Notes: generated from the sequence alone by a model not told the origin. Counted from the first letter of the stretch, positions 26,458-34,820 are shown. The stretch is DNA of 64,000 bases from RH-AL1 sp965277735 (GCA_965277735.1 CBDIDO010000002.1:930001-994000), one strand, 5' to 3'. Made by a program: numbers and translations.

Positions 26458-27096
26458 TCAGCGTCGGCATAGGCCTTTTAAAAAAGGGCGCATTACCGCC
26501 CCGACAAGCTCGTCGAGCGGCGCCGTCTTTTCGGCCGTCTCGTCGATCATCAGCATTGCCAGTCCGTGAACGATGGACCAACACGACAGGATCGCCATTT
26601 CGATCGATGTAGTGTCGTCCGGGACATCGAAGCGGCGGTCGGCGATCCCGCAGACGATCACTTCGCGCAAGACATTTTTGGCGCTCTCGCCGGCAGCTTC
26701 TGCAGCCTTCGCGCAAAAATCCGGTCGCGCGAACTCGGGGCCGAACATCAATCGATAGAGGGCCGGGTTGCTCGTCGCGAAGGCTATGTAAGCCTGCGCG
26801 ATCGCTCGGATAGCCGCCTTGCCGTCGTCACGGCCGGTGATCGCCGACCGCATCTCGCGCTCGAGCGCCTCGAAGCCGGCGGCGGCGATGGCATCGAGCA
26901 GGTGCAGCTTTTCGGGGAAGTGATTGTATGGGGCGTTGTGGGACACGCCGGCGCGGCGCGCGACCTCGCGAAGCGAGAAATCCCAATTCTGCTCTTCCGT
27001 AACGAGAGCCATCGCGGCGTCGATCAGCGTACGGCGCAGGTCGCCGTGATGGTAGTTGCGGGACGTCGGGAGGGTTGTCGCGCTGTTTGCCATCAT
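26458..27096 (-). CDS. TetR-family transcriptional regulator
   Basis: This 212-residue repressor-type regulator has a helix-turn-helix at about residues 42-62 (FSLREVARRAGVSHNAPYNHF) and a C-terminal WHG-like ligand domain (FATSNPALYRLMFGPEFARP, SIVHGLAMLMID). It starts at one of two adjacent ATGs. It is divergent from a coniferyl-aldehyde-type dehydrogenase with 96 bases between, in which nested inverted repeats lie, so it probably controls that gene and itself. An aldehyde or aromatic compound is a plausible ligand by context only. Confidence 0.9.
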   Translation of the reverse strand: MMANSATTLPTSRNYHHGDLRRTLIDAAMALVTEEQNWDFSLREVARRAGVSHNAPYNHFPEKLHLLDAIAAAGFEALEREMRSAITGRDDGKAAIRAIAQAYIAFATSNPALYRLMFGPEFARPDFCAKAAEAAGESAKNVLREVIVCGIADRRFDVPDDTTSIEMAILSCWSIVHGLAMLMIDETAEKTAPLDELVGAVMRPFLKGLCRR

Positions 27097-27119
27097 AGTC
27101 GTTTAAGTAGCGTGACATA

Positions 27120-27159
27120 TTGACAGCGTCAACATCAGCGCCTATGTGGGCGCTGTCAA
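27120..27159. promoter_or_regulatory. Nested inverted repeats, candidate TetR operator
   Basis: TTGACAGCG (27120-27128) and CGCTGTCAA (27151-27159) are perfect inverted 9-mers; inside them AGCGCC (27137-27142) and GGCGCT (27149-27154) form a second pair. The site lies 24 bases upstream of the TetR start and 33 bases upstream of the dehydrogenase start. Confidence 0.65.
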
Positions 27160-27192
27160 CTTCCAGCCGGCCATTCAGCCCGGGAGCCCGCC

Positions 27193-28614
27193 ATGAACGT
27201 CCACGTCGAAGTCGCCAAAGACATTCATCTGTCCTCGGTCCTGGAGAGCCAGCGCGCGGCCTTCCTCCGCGACGGCGCGCCCTCATACGAGGCGCGCATC
27301 GCAAATCTCGCGACGTTGAGGAAGGCCATTCTCGCCCGACGCAAGGACATCGAGGCGGCGATTCATGCCGACTTCGGCAATCGCTCGACCTACGAGACGG
27401 CGCTGATGGAGATCATGCCGATCGTCGGCGGCATCGACTATCTGTGCGCGCACCTGCGCCGCTGGATGCGGCCGAAGGCGCGGCACGTCGCGCTGCAGTT
27501 CCGCCCGGGCACGGCGAAGATCCTCACGCAGCCCCTCGGCGTCATCGGCATCATCGCGCCGTGGAACTACCCCGCTAGCCTGTCCCTCATCCCGCTGGCG
27601 ACGGCGCTCGCCGCCGGCAATCGCGCGATGATCAAGCCGTCCGAGTACACGTCGAAGACCTCGGCGCTGCTCGCCACGCTGCTCGGCGACATCTTCGCCA
27701 GCGACGAGGTCGCCGTCGTCACCGGCGGCCCCGAGGTCGGCGCTGCATTCTCGGAACTCGCCTTCGACCACCTGCTTTTCACCGGCAGCACCGGCGTCGG
27801 TCGCTCGGTGATGCAGGCGGCGAGCAAGAACCTCGTGCCCGTAACTCTCGAGCTCGGGGGCAAGTCGCCGGTCATCGTCGACCAAGGTTTCGACTCGTTG
27901 AAAGCGGCCAAGTCCATCGTCTTCGGCAAACTCAGCAATGCCGGTCAAACCTGCATCGCTCCGGACTTCGCCCTGGTCCACGAGGCCGATCTCGACGCCT
28001 TCGTTGCGGCTTTCACCGCGGCGACCAAAGCGGCCTATCCGGCCGGCGGGAGCGACAAGGCCTATGGCTCGATCATCAGCCAGCGCCACTACGACCGCCT
28101 GGTCGGATTGATTGAGGACGCGCAGCAGAAGGGGGCGAAGATCGTCGAAATCGGCACCGCGCCCGGGGCGGGCCGGACGCGGACGCTCGTGCCGACGCTC
28201 ATCCTCGGCGCGACGCCGGAGATGAAGGTGATGCAGGAGGAAATCTTCGGGCCGATTCTACCTGTCCTGCCGTACCGCACAGTCGAGGAGACGATCGCCC
28301 GGATCAATGCCGGCCCGCGCCCCCTCGCCCTCTACGTGTTCAGCGACAAGCCGGCTGTCATCGACAACATCCTCGCCCGCACCACGAGCGGCAACGTCAC
28401 CGTCAACGACACGCTGCTGCATTGCGCCGTCGACGACCTGCCCTTCGGCGGCATCGGAGGGAGCGGGATGGGCGCCTACCACGGCGAGGAAGGGTTTCGA
28501 GCGTTCAGCCACAACAAGGGTGTCTTCACCCAGAGCAAGTGGAACTTGACCAGCACGGTGCGCGCGCCCTTCGGCCGCGCCGCCGACGTGCTCCTCGCAG
28601 CTCTATTGCGCTAA
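27193..28614 (+). CDS. Coniferyl-aldehyde-dehydrogenase-like aldehyde dehydrogenase
   Basis: NAD(P)-dependent oxidation of an aldehyde to the acid; closest in pattern to class 3/CalB-type enzymes. 473 residues. Visible sites: APWNYPASLSLIPLATALAA (Asn125), the general base Glu220 in TLELGGKSP and the nucleophile Cys254 in NAGQTCIAPD; C-terminal SHNKGVFTQSKWN is typical of the CalB branch. A good start follows GGGAG-like bases. Probably regulated by the divergent TetR protein. Coniferyl aldehyde itself is not proven as substrate. Confidence 0.88.
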   Translation: MNVHVEVAKDIHLSSVLESQRAAFLRDGAPSYEARIANLATLRKAILARRKDIEAAIHADFGNRSTYETALMEIMPIVGGIDYLCAHLRRWMRPKARHVALQFRPGTAKILTQPLGVIGIIAPWNYPASLSLIPLATALAAGNRAMIKPSEYTSKTSALLATLLGDIFASDEVAVVTGGPEVGAAFSELAFDHLLFTGSTGVGRSVMQAASKNLVPVTLELGGKSPVIVDQGFDSLKAAKSIVFGKLSNAGQTCIAPDFALVHEADLDAFVAAFTAATKAAYPAGGSDKAYGSIISQRHYDRLVGLIEDAQQKGAKIVEIGTAPGAGRTRTLVPTLILGATPEMKVMQEEIFGPILPVLPYRTVEETIARINAGPRPLALYVFSDKPAVIDNILARTTSGNVTVNDTLLHCAVDDLPFGGIGGSGMGAYHGEEGFRAFSHNKGVFTQSKWNLTSTVRAPFGRAADVLLAALLR

Positions 28615-28704
28615 AGGCAGGGCCGCCGGCCGCGACGGCAAAGCGCGTCCAAACATTAAAGTTAACTCTAACCTCACGGGCGATGCCGTCCTGAGAGGCG
28701 TCAA

Positions 28705-29937
28705 ATGGACCTGTTCAGGACCCTCACACTTTCCAGCGGCTCGAGCATTCCGAACCGCATCGCCAAGGCGGCCATGGAAGAGAACATGGCCGACGCCGAC
28801 CAAGCGCCGTCAGAGAAGCTCATGCGGCTCTACCGAGCCTGGGCAAATGGGGGCGCTGGCCTGCTCATCTCCGGCAACGTCATGATCGATGGTCGCGCAA
28901 TGACTGGCCCAGGCGGAGTCGTGCTCGAGGATGACGTGCATCTCGACCGATTCAAGCGATGGGCCGCCATCGGCCGATCTGGCGGTGCGCAGTTCTGGCT
29001 GCAGATCAACCACCCCGGCCGCCAGATGCCCGCGAGCCTGGGGCAGAAGACCTGGGCGCCGTCGGCGATCCCGCTCGCGCTTGGGAACATGTCGAAGCAC
29101 TTCTCGATGCCTGAAGCGATGACAGAGGACGTGATCGACGACGTAATCCAGCGGTTCGCGCGGACCTCGCTCCTTGCGCAGGAAGCCGGTTTCACCGGCG
29201 TCGAGATCCACGCTGCCCACGGCTACCTACTAAGCCAGTTCCTTTCGCCACTCGCCAACAAGCGGACGGATCGGTGGGGTGGCTCTCTCAAGAACCGTGC
29301 ACGCATCCTGATCGAGATCATCAAGGCGGTCCGCGCGGCGGTTGCTCCTACCCTCGCGGTGGCCGTGAAGCTGAACTCGGCCGATTTCCAGCGCGGCGGC
29401 TTCAGCGCCGAGGATGCCCGCGAGGTCGTGCGGCTTCTCAACGACCTGCGCGTCGACCTCGTCGAGCTGTCGGGCGGCAGTTACGAGGCGCCGGCGATGC
29501 AGGGGCAGGCGCGCGACGGCCGCACGCTCGCCCGCGAGGCCTATTTCGTCGAGTTCGCCCGCGACATCCAGACGGTGGCCAAAATGCCGGTGATGGTGAC
29601 GGGCGGCATCCGCCGCCGGCCGGTCGCCGAAGCGGTGATCGCCAGTGGCATCGACATGGTCGGCATCGGGACGGCGCTGGCGATCGACCCAAGCCTCCCG
29701 CGCGAGTGGCGTCTCGGCAAAGATAACGCTCCTGCGCTTCCGCCGATCACCTGGAAGAACAAGCCGCTGGCTTCGCTCGCCAACATGGCGGCGGTCAAAT
29801 TCCAGCTCCGCAAGCTGAGCGCGGGGAAGGCGTCGGACCCGAAGGTGTCACCGGCATGGGCGCTGATCTCGCAGCAGATGAGCGATGCCTTGCGAGCCCG
29901 CCAATACCGACGCTGGGTGGCGCAACGTGCGGGATGA
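28705..29937 (+). CDS. NADH:flavin oxidoreductase/old yellow enzyme family protein
   Basis: FMN-dependent ene-reductase-type protein, 410 residues, TIM-barrel. Family motifs: SSIPNRIAKAAMEENMA near the start, QINHPGRQMP, VEIHAAHGYLLSQFLSPLAN near residues 170-189, and the phosphate-binding VTGGIRRRPVAEAVIASGID. It lacks a C-terminal 2,4-dienoyl-CoA reductase-type extension. It follows the aldehyde dehydrogenase by 90 bases and may be co-transcribed. A hairpin terminator follows. Confidence 0.9.
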   Translation: MDLFRTLTLSSGSSIPNRIAKAAMEENMADADQAPSEKLMRLYRAWANGGAGLLISGNVMIDGRAMTGPGGVVLEDDVHLDRFKRWAAIGRSGGAQFWLQINHPGRQMPASLGQKTWAPSAIPLALGNMSKHFSMPEAMTEDVIDDVIQRFARTSLLAQEAGFTGVEIHAAHGYLLSQFLSPLANKRTDRWGGSLKNRARILIEIIKAVRAAVAPTLAVAVKLNSADFQRGGFSAEDAREVVRLLNDLRVDLVELSGGSYEAPAMQGQARDGRTLAREAYFVEFARDIQTVAKMPVMVTGGIRRRPVAEAVIASGIDMVGIGTALAIDPSLPREWRLGKDNAPALPPITWKNKPLASLANMAAVKFQLRKLSAGKASDPKVSPAWALISQQMSDALRARQYRRWVAQRAG

Positions 29938-29952
29938 CGCCATAGGTGAGAG

Positions 29953-29979
29953 GGGTGCCGCGGTGATCCCGCGGCACCC
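29953..29979 (+). terminator. Perfect 11-bp hairpin terminator
   Basis: GGGTGCCGCGG and CCGCGGCACCC pair perfectly around TGATC, 15 bases after the stop of the old yellow enzyme gene and just before the end of a convergent gene remnant. Confidence 0.7.
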
Positions 29980-29986
29980 GCCGTAA

Positions 29987-30181
29987 TCAACCGCGGATGA
30001 ACTCCAGCAGGTCGGCGTTGATCGTATCGGCGTTGGTAGTCGGCATGCCGTGCGGGAAGCCCTTGTAGATCTTCAGGGTGCTGTTCCTAGCGAGCTTTGC
30101 CGAAAGAACACCCGCGTTCTCGTAGGGGACGATCTGATCATCATCTCCGTGCATGACAAGGACGGGGATCTGATCTCGTCC
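29987..30181 (-). pseudogene. C-terminal remnant of an alpha/beta hydrolase
   Basis: Only the last 60 or so residues of a haloperoxidase-like alpha/beta hydrolase remain: IPVLVMHGDDDQIVPYENAG with the acidic catalytic residue region and YKGFPHGMPTTNADTIN with the catalytic His. There is no nucleophile elbow or N-terminal half; sequence resemblance ends near 30180 where a plus-strand fragment begins. Confidence 0.75.
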
Positions 30182-30210
30182 TCCAGGTCTCGACACCGCC
30201 GCTGCGCCAG

Positions 30211-30426
30211 GTGACTCCTCAGTCGCGCCTCGGCACGACGACCATGCTCAACATGGTCGACGGATCGTGGCATCAGACCAAGGTGCAGTCGAACACCTTG
30301 TCGTTCGCGCAGCGCACGTTCCCCCGAGACGTGAAACTGACGCGGGGCAGTGGTCCGATGAGCCAGCTGCTCGACGGCCTTGGCGCCTCGACGATCTTCC
30401 GACTCGACGTCATCAAGGACGCATAG
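30211..30426 (+). pseudogene. Unidentified 3' gene fragment
   Basis: A plus-strand frame ending at 30426 has protein-like composition (FAQRTFPRDVKLTRGSGPMS, then LLDGLGASTIFRLDVIKDA) but no ribosome binding site or complete fold. It lies head to head with the hydrolase remnant, and I read it as the 3' end of another broken gene. The family is not recognised. Confidence 0.35.
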
Positions 30427-30473
30427 ATCGTCCTGAACATGCCGACGAAGCTTTAGCGGAAGGGATCGCTAGT

Positions 30474-31157
30474 ATGGCCAAACGCATCCTCAACGTTGTC
30501 AGCAACGTCGCCCATTATGACGACCCGTCTCACCCGACCGGCCTCTGGCTGTCGGAGCTGACGCACGCCTACGACGTGTTTGCCGCCAAGGGGTACGAAC
30601 AGCGCATCGTGAGCCCGAAGGGTGGCCTGTCGCCGCTCGAACCGCGCGCTCTCAAGTGGCCACTGCTCGACGCCTCAGCGAAGGCGTGGCTCGCCGATAA
30701 GTCGCGCATGGACGTGCTGGCCTCGACCGCTCGACCCGATGAGATCGATCCCGACGACTTCGACGCGATCTACTTCACCGGCGGGCATGCCGTGATGTGG
30801 GACTTTCCCAATTCCGAAGGATTGCAGCAGATCACACGCGCGATCTGGGAGCGCGGTGGCGTCGTCTCGGCGGTCTGTCACGGCTACTGCGGCTTGCTCA
30901 ACACGAAGCTCTCGGACGGGCAGCTTCTCGTCTCCAGCAAACGCCTTACCGGGTTCTCGTGGGCCGAAGAGGTTTTGGCGGGCGTCTCGAAAAACATGCC
31001 TTATAACGCCGAAGCGGAGATGAAGCGCCGAGGGGCCGATTACGAGAAGGCTCTGGTGCCTTTCGTGTCGAATGTGGTCGTCGATGGCCGACTGGTGACG
31101 GGACAGAACCCGTTCTCGGCGAAGGCTACAGCCAATCGTGTCGCCTCTATTCTCTAA
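30474..31157 (+). CDS. DJ-1/PfpI family protein (type 1 glutamine amidotransferase-like)
   Basis: This 227-residue member of the DJ-1/PfpI superfamily is of the Hsp31-like size class. The nucleophile elbow is VSAVCHGYCGLL with Cys135-His136; Glu28 in LWLSELTHAYD is the usual partner, and FTGGHAVMWDFPNS forms the oxyanion region. Members act as glyoxalase III, protein deglycase or chaperone; which applies cannot be decided. GGAAGGG precedes the ATG at 30474. It stands between gene remnants. Confidence 0.9.
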   Translation: MAKRILNVVSNVAHYDDPSHPTGLWLSELTHAYDVFAAKGYEQRIVSPKGGLSPLEPRALKWPLLDASAKAWLADKSRMDVLASTARPDEIDPDDFDAIYFTGGHAVMWDFPNSEGLQQITRAIWERGGVVSAVCHGYCGLLNTKLSDGQLLVSSKRLTGFSWAEEVLAGVSKNMPYNAEAEMKRRGADYEKALVPFVSNVVVDGRLVTGQNPFSAKATANRVASIL

Positions 31158-31429
31158 CCGATCCAGGCGTCAGCTTCTTGCTTTCGTTGCTTGACGGCGG
31201 ACCGTCCGCTCTCGGCCAACTCGAGCCGTCAGTCGGCTTCTCGCCCGCTCGTACACGTTCGCACTGCCACCTCTCCAAAGCGGACCTTCATGGACTCCCT
31301 CAGACCGACTACAATACGGAGCTGAGGCACTGAAGTGGTCGCCGACGGCGCACTTGTGGACGAAGCTTCGGATACGATCCAGAAACAAGTCGGTTGGTTC
31401 GAGGTGGCGTTCGTTTTCGTGGGCCGCGA

Positions 31430-31675
31430 TGTCGCTTTGATCGCGGCTTGTCCGCGCCGCGCCCTGAACTCAAGACCCACCGACAGACGCGGTTGGGCAG
31501 TGATCGCGGATGCGATTGCCTCTCGATCAAGTCGGAATGCCGTTACAGGGGTCAACGTCGTCGCCGTCGCCGCATAAGGCGTGCCCATGATTAACCCGAC
31601 CGCGCCCAGCGTGCCGCCAGGTCCCATCCGGTGGACGATCTTGGCACCGGCCGTCGTCTCTGCCGCGATCTCCAC
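31430..31675 (-). pseudogene. Remnant of a cyclic-nucleotide-binding domain protein
   Basis: The minus strand encodes a piece of a cNMP-binding fold: KIVHRMGPGGTLGAVGLIMG, then PYAATATTLTPVTAFRLDRE and a final helix, as found at the C-terminus of some MscS-type channels. There is no N-terminal part, and the frame degrades into a Thr/Ser-rich shadow after about 80 residues. Regarded as a remnant. Confidence 0.55.
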
Positions 31676-31707
31676 CGTCCCGGAGGGACGATAAAAATAA
31701 AGGGTTC

Positions 31708-31878
31708 ATGCGCACCGGCTATGAGGTGGGCGCCGCGTCGTCCTACGAGACTTCGCACCCCGGCATTTTCGCGGTGGGCGACATCCGCGCCGGCTCGGTC
31801 AAGCGCGTAGCCTCCGCTGTTGGCGAAGGCTCGGTGGTTGTGTCGAAGGCCTGCGAGTTCCTGCGGGGGAAGAGCTAG
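31708..31878 (+). pseudogene. C-terminal remnant of a thioredoxin reductase-like flavoprotein
   Basis: A 56-codon frame ending at TAG 31878 encodes the end of a thioredoxin reductase-type FAD domain: YETSHPGIFAVGDIRAGSVK followed by RVASAVGEGSVVVSKACEFL. The G-D motif and the AxAxGEG turn are exact family features, but the FAD- and NADPH-binding parts are absent. Confidence 0.75.
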
Positions 31879-32064
31879 CGGACGAGCCGACGCCAGACGA
31901 TCACCCGGCGGAGCAGCCCTCAGGGCTTGCCGTCCGCTATTTCGAGGCCTTCCGACAAGGGGCCTAAGCTCGATGAAGTTTTTTTTGCGACACCTCTTGA
32001 AGGCCCTTTTTGAGCCGCCTAGCTCATCTTCCATCGAGGCCAGAACGGCTCGATCGCAAGGGGA

Positions 32065-32111
32065 TTTTGCCCGTTGTGGCGGTCCCCATCACCATGTTGC
32101 TCAAGGGAGAA
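32065..32111 (+). promoter_or_regulatory. Possible ROSE-type RNA thermosensor before hsp20
   Basis: In the leader, TTTTGCCC (32065-32072) can pair with the Shine-Dalgarno segment GGGAGAA (32105-32111) if the single G is bulged, as in ROSE elements of rhizobial small heat-shock genes. A TTGCT (32097-32101) also precedes the Shine-Dalgarno. The 32-base loop and lack of clear upstream stems keep this tentative. Confidence 0.35.
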
Positions 32112-32118
32112 TGTGGCT

Positions 32119-32610
32119 ATGAGAACCTACGATTTTGCTCCGCTTTATCGCTCCACGGTCGGTTTCGACCGGCTCTTCGATCTGCTCGATGCGGGCGCTG
32201 CGCGTCCCGATTATCCCCCCCATGACATCGAGAAGAAAAGCGAAAACGAGTATCGCATCACGATGGCCGTTGCCGGCTTCAAACAGGACGAGATCGAGCT
32301 GACACAGCACGGCGTGAACCTGTTTGTCACAGGCCAGAAAGCTGCGACGCAGGGTGACCGCAACATACTGCACCGGGGTATCGCCGGCCGCAGCTTCAAG
32401 CAAACCTTCAGCCTCGCGGAGCATGTTAAGGTCGCCGGCGCCAGCCTCGAAGACGGGCTGCTGTCGATTGACCTGGTGCGCGAGGTGCCGGAGCAGCTCA
32501 AGCCCCGTCGGATCGAGATCGGTGCTGCGCCAGCTGCGCCTTCGGTCAGCCAGGACAATAGCCAGCAGAAGCTGGAACGCGCGGAGGCCGAACGGTTGGT
32601 GGCCGCCTGA
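32119..32610 (+). CDS. Hsp20 family small heat-shock protein
   Basis: ATP-independent holdase chaperone, 163 residues, of the IbpA-like alpha-crystallin group. N-terminus MRTYDFAPLYRSTVGFDRLF is the usual rhizobial sHsp start; the alpha-crystallin domain runs from about 38 to 130 with PPHDIEKKSENEYRITMAVAG and the GLLSIDLVREVPE strand; a charged tail follows. AAGGGAG lies about nine bases upstream. Transcriptionally followed by a hypothetical gene that commonly accompanies Hsp20 in related bacteria. Confidence 0.93.
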   Translation: MRTYDFAPLYRSTVGFDRLFDLLDAGAARPDYPPHDIEKKSENEYRITMAVAGFKQDEIELTQHGVNLFVTGQKAATQGDRNILHRGIAGRSFKQTFSLAEHVKVAGASLEDGLLSIDLVREVPEQLKPRRIEIGAAPAAPSVSQDNSQQKLERAEAERLVAA

Positions 32611-32637
32611 TCTCACCGTTCTTTCAACTGCGGTATT

Positions 32638-32663
32638 GCCCCCCCGGTCATTGGCCGGGGGGC
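32638..32663 (+). terminator. Hairpin between hsp20 and the downstream gene
   Basis: GCCCCCCCGG and CCGGGGGGC form a GC-rich stem around TCATTGG. It could end or attenuate hsp20 transcripts before the next gene, whose ribosome binding site lies just beyond. Confidence 0.45.
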
Positions 32664-32682
32664 TCTGTGCGGAGAAACGGAG

Positions 32683-33093
32683 ATGAAAAACCTTGAACAG
32701 ACTACCTTGATCTCAGTGGCGTCGGCCGGCAGGGAGTTGTCGCATCCTGACGAATTGGTGGCCGATCCTCGCTTGTCGCTGGCAGAGAAGAGAGCGCTGC
32801 TTGCGGCCATGGCTTCTGACGAGCGCACGGTGCCTGAGGTGCCCACCATGCGTCGGCTCGACAATGGTGCGATTGTCAGCCTGACCTCGATCTTGAAGGC
32901 GCTCGAGGATCTCGATGAACTTGCTGAACGATTGCCGCAGACTTTTGCGGTCGGCCGCGTTGCGGATCAGCGGAGCGCCGAGATCCTCACGCGCTGGCGT
33001 AAGCGACCGCTTTGGCAACGGAGCAAGCGCGATGACGATGACGAGCCGCCGCCCGTGCCTTTGGCGATGAGGGCTACCCCCGCCTGGGCTTGA
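32683..33093 (+). CDS. Hsp20-associated protein of unknown function
   Basis: This 136-residue protein contains the segments RELSHPDELVADPRLSLAEK and RALLAAMASDERTVPEVPTM, a pattern I associate with a small family found next to Hsp20 genes in Rhizobiales. The C-terminus is Arg/Asp/Pro-rich. It is cytoplasmic, without signal or membrane segments. Likely co-expressed with hsp20; role unknown. Confidence 0.7.
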   Translation: MKNLEQTTLISVASAGRELSHPDELVADPRLSLAEKRALLAAMASDERTVPEVPTMRRLDNGAIVSLTSILKALEDLDELAERLPQTFAVGRVADQRSAEILTRWRKRPLWQRSKRDDDDEPPPVPLAMRATPAWA

Positions 33094-33229
33094 TTAAGTG
33101 GAGAGTGCAAGGGCGGTTTGAAAGCTGCTCTTGCATCACCGCGACCCTGCGGAGAAGCGCGAACGGGAGAAGGCTGGACGTCAGCTGCAGCCGTAGCGGC
33201 GTAAAATGCCCGCTTGACCTCATCGAGGG

Positions 33230-33526
33230 TCATGTCGTCCCGGCGTCGCTGATAGAGCGCTGGTCATGGTCGAGGTGCTGTTGCTGGAGCCTTCTCGAGC
33301 GTGCTGCCGTTTCTGAGATGGGCTGTGATTCGGGTTGCCTCGAACTTGCGGTTGCCGATCCGCCGCGATGCGCGACTTCTAAAAGAGCAACCGATTGGGC
33401 GCACGGGTCGGCTGGATGATTCAGCGCGCTCTGGGGATTGCCGTCCAGAGCCTGAGCAGTGCCAAGCGCCAGCATGGAGGCAATGGCGAACAACCCAGAG
33501 GCAGTGAGCCGCGAGATGAAACGCAT
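33230..33526 (-). CDS. Small exported protein, unknown
   Basis: A 98-residue frame from ATG 33526 begins with a signal peptide (MRFISRLTASGLFAIASMLALGTAQA-LDG). AAGGGAAGG lies directly upstream, supporting translation. The mature part is Ser/Arg/Gln-rich and partly low in complexity, so the 3' part could be frameshifted. One of the 13-bp palindromes (33542-33554) lies 16 bases upstream of the start. Confidence 0.5.
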   Translation of the reverse strand: MRFISRLTASGLFAIASMLALGTAQALDGNPQSALNHPADPCAQSVALLEVAHRGGSATASSRQPESQPISETAARSRRLQQQHLDHDQRSISDAGTT

Positions 33527-33541
33527 GATAGCCTTCCCTTG

Positions 33542-33554
33542 GAATTCCGAATTC
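33542..33554. promoter_or_regulatory. 13-bp palindrome GNATTCNGAATNC (copy 1)
   Basis: GAATTCCGAATTC, symmetrical around the central C, placed 16-28 bases upstream of the small exported protein start. It matches four other exact copies in the window, but this one lies outside the main catabolic block. Confidence 0.55.
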
Positions 33555-33591
33555 AATCTCGCAGGCGGTCGCCGTGCCTGCCGTGCGCCCG

Positions 33592-33852
33592 TCAATCCTT
33601 CGGCGGCGAAGACGTGGTGTTCGTCCCCTGGTTCAGCATCGTGCTCATCAGGCCGCGGACCCACTCGGCCCCCTGGGGCACGCTCGAGAACCAGAACTGC
33701 ATCAGCGCCTCGGGCGAGAAGCGCTGCGCCTCTCGCATCATATTCTTTTCCATCTCGGCCATCATGGCGGTCTGCATGGGCTGCACATCGGGCAGGCCGA
33801 AGAACTGACGCGCTTCCAGCGGCGTGCAGTCGATTTCCAGATTGATCTTCAC
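33592..33852 (-). CDS. DUF6489 family protein
   Basis: This 86-residue protein begins MKINLEIDCTPLEARQFFGL and continues PDVQPMQTAMMAEMEKNM, which matches the DUF6489 pattern. Members often lie close to polyhydroxyalkanoate genes in alphaproteobacteria; here the PHA synthase genes begin about 1 kb away. It is soluble and probably helical. Function unknown. Confidence 0.7.
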   Translation of the reverse strand: MKINLEIDCTPLEARQFFGLPDVQPMQTAMMAEMEKNMMREAQRFSPEALMQFWFSSVPQGAEWVRGLMSTMLNQGTNTTSSPPKD

Positions 33853-33939
33853 CGCTGATCACCTCGCCGATTCTTCGATGTTGCCGCGCTCGGTCTGCGT
33901 ACGCAACACGGAGCCTCAGAACCATATTCCAACCGACTA

Positions 33940-33963
33940 GCCGTTTCGACATATTCGAAAACG
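33940..33963. promoter_or_regulatory. Inverted repeat between DUF6489 and SDR genes
   Basis: CCGTTTCGA (33940-33948) and TCGAAAACGG (33954-33963) are inverted copies with one extra base, in the gap between two divergent genes. It may be an operator; the regulator is unknown. Confidence 0.35.
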
Positions 33964-34048
33964 GCAGCGGCTAGGCTACCGTTTCCGTTTGCGGCGACGA
34001 TCGATGGGGGTCCCACGCTTCATCGCCAGCAAAATGACCGGAGGTCAT

Positions 34049-34816
34049 ATGAGCGCTCTCTTCGATCTTAACGGCCGTCACGTGCTCGTCACCGGCGCGT
34101 CGAGCGGTCTCGGCCGCCACTTCGCGGGCACACTTGCAAAAGCAGGCGCGGTCCTCAGTCTCGGCGCTCGGCGCTCCGACGCCCTCGCCGAGACGGTATC
34201 ACGCGTCGAAAACGCGGGTGGGCAAGCGCATGCGGTGAAGATGGACGTGACGGACGCCGCCAGTATCGAAGCAGCGCTCGATGCCGCCGAGTCGCGTTTC
34301 GGTCCTGTCGCAGTGCTGATCAACAATGCCGGCGTGACGATCACGAAGGCTGCCATCGATCTCGATGAAAGCGACTGGAATGGTGTGGTCGACACCAACC
34401 TCAAAGGTGTCTGGCTCACGGCGCAGGCGACCGCGAAGCGAATGGTCCGACACGGTCAAGGTGGCAGCATCGTCAATGTCGCGTCGATCCTCGGCTTGCG
34501 CGTCGCAGGCGGCGTGGCCCCGTACACGGTCTCGAAGGCAGCGGTCATACAGCTGACCAAGGCTCTCGCGCTCGAATGGGCACGCCACAAGATTCGGGTC
34601 AACGCGCTGGCTCCTGGCTACATCGAGACCGAGCTGAACGACGCCTTCTTCGAAACCGATCTGGGAAAGGCGCTGATCAAGCGGATCCCGCAGCGTCGAC
34701 TCGGCCAGGCCGCCGAGCTCGACGGGCCGCTCCTGCTGCTCGCGTCGGATGCCGGAAGCTACATGACGGGCAGCATCGTCGCCGCCGACGGCGGCCACCT
34801 CGTCTCGAGCCTATGA
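34049..34816 (+). CDS. Short-chain dehydrogenase/reductase (FabG/PhaB-like)
   Basis: NAD(P)-dependent SDR of 255 residues. TGASSGLGRHFA near residues 14-25, NNAGV at 93-97, catalytic Ser in NVASILGL and Tyr-x3-Lys in APYTVSKAAV. The ATG at 34049 follows an AGGTCAT sequence and gives a standard N-terminus. It converges on phaC with four bases between stops. An acetoacetyl-CoA or other 3-oxoacyl reductase role in PHA supply is possible from context but not shown. Confidence 0.87.
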   Translation: MSALFDLNGRHVLVTGASSGLGRHFAGTLAKAGAVLSLGARRSDALAETVSRVENAGGQAHAVKMDVTDAASIEAALDAAESRFGPVAVLINNAGVTITKAAIDLDESDWNGVVDTNLKGVWLTAQATAKRMVRHGQGGSIVNVASILGLRVAGGVAPYTVSKAAVIQLTKALALEWARHKIRVNALAPGYIETELNDAFFETDLGKALIKRIPQRRLGQAAELDGPLLLLASDAGSYMTGSIVAADGGHLVSSL

Positions 34817-34820
34817 AGCC

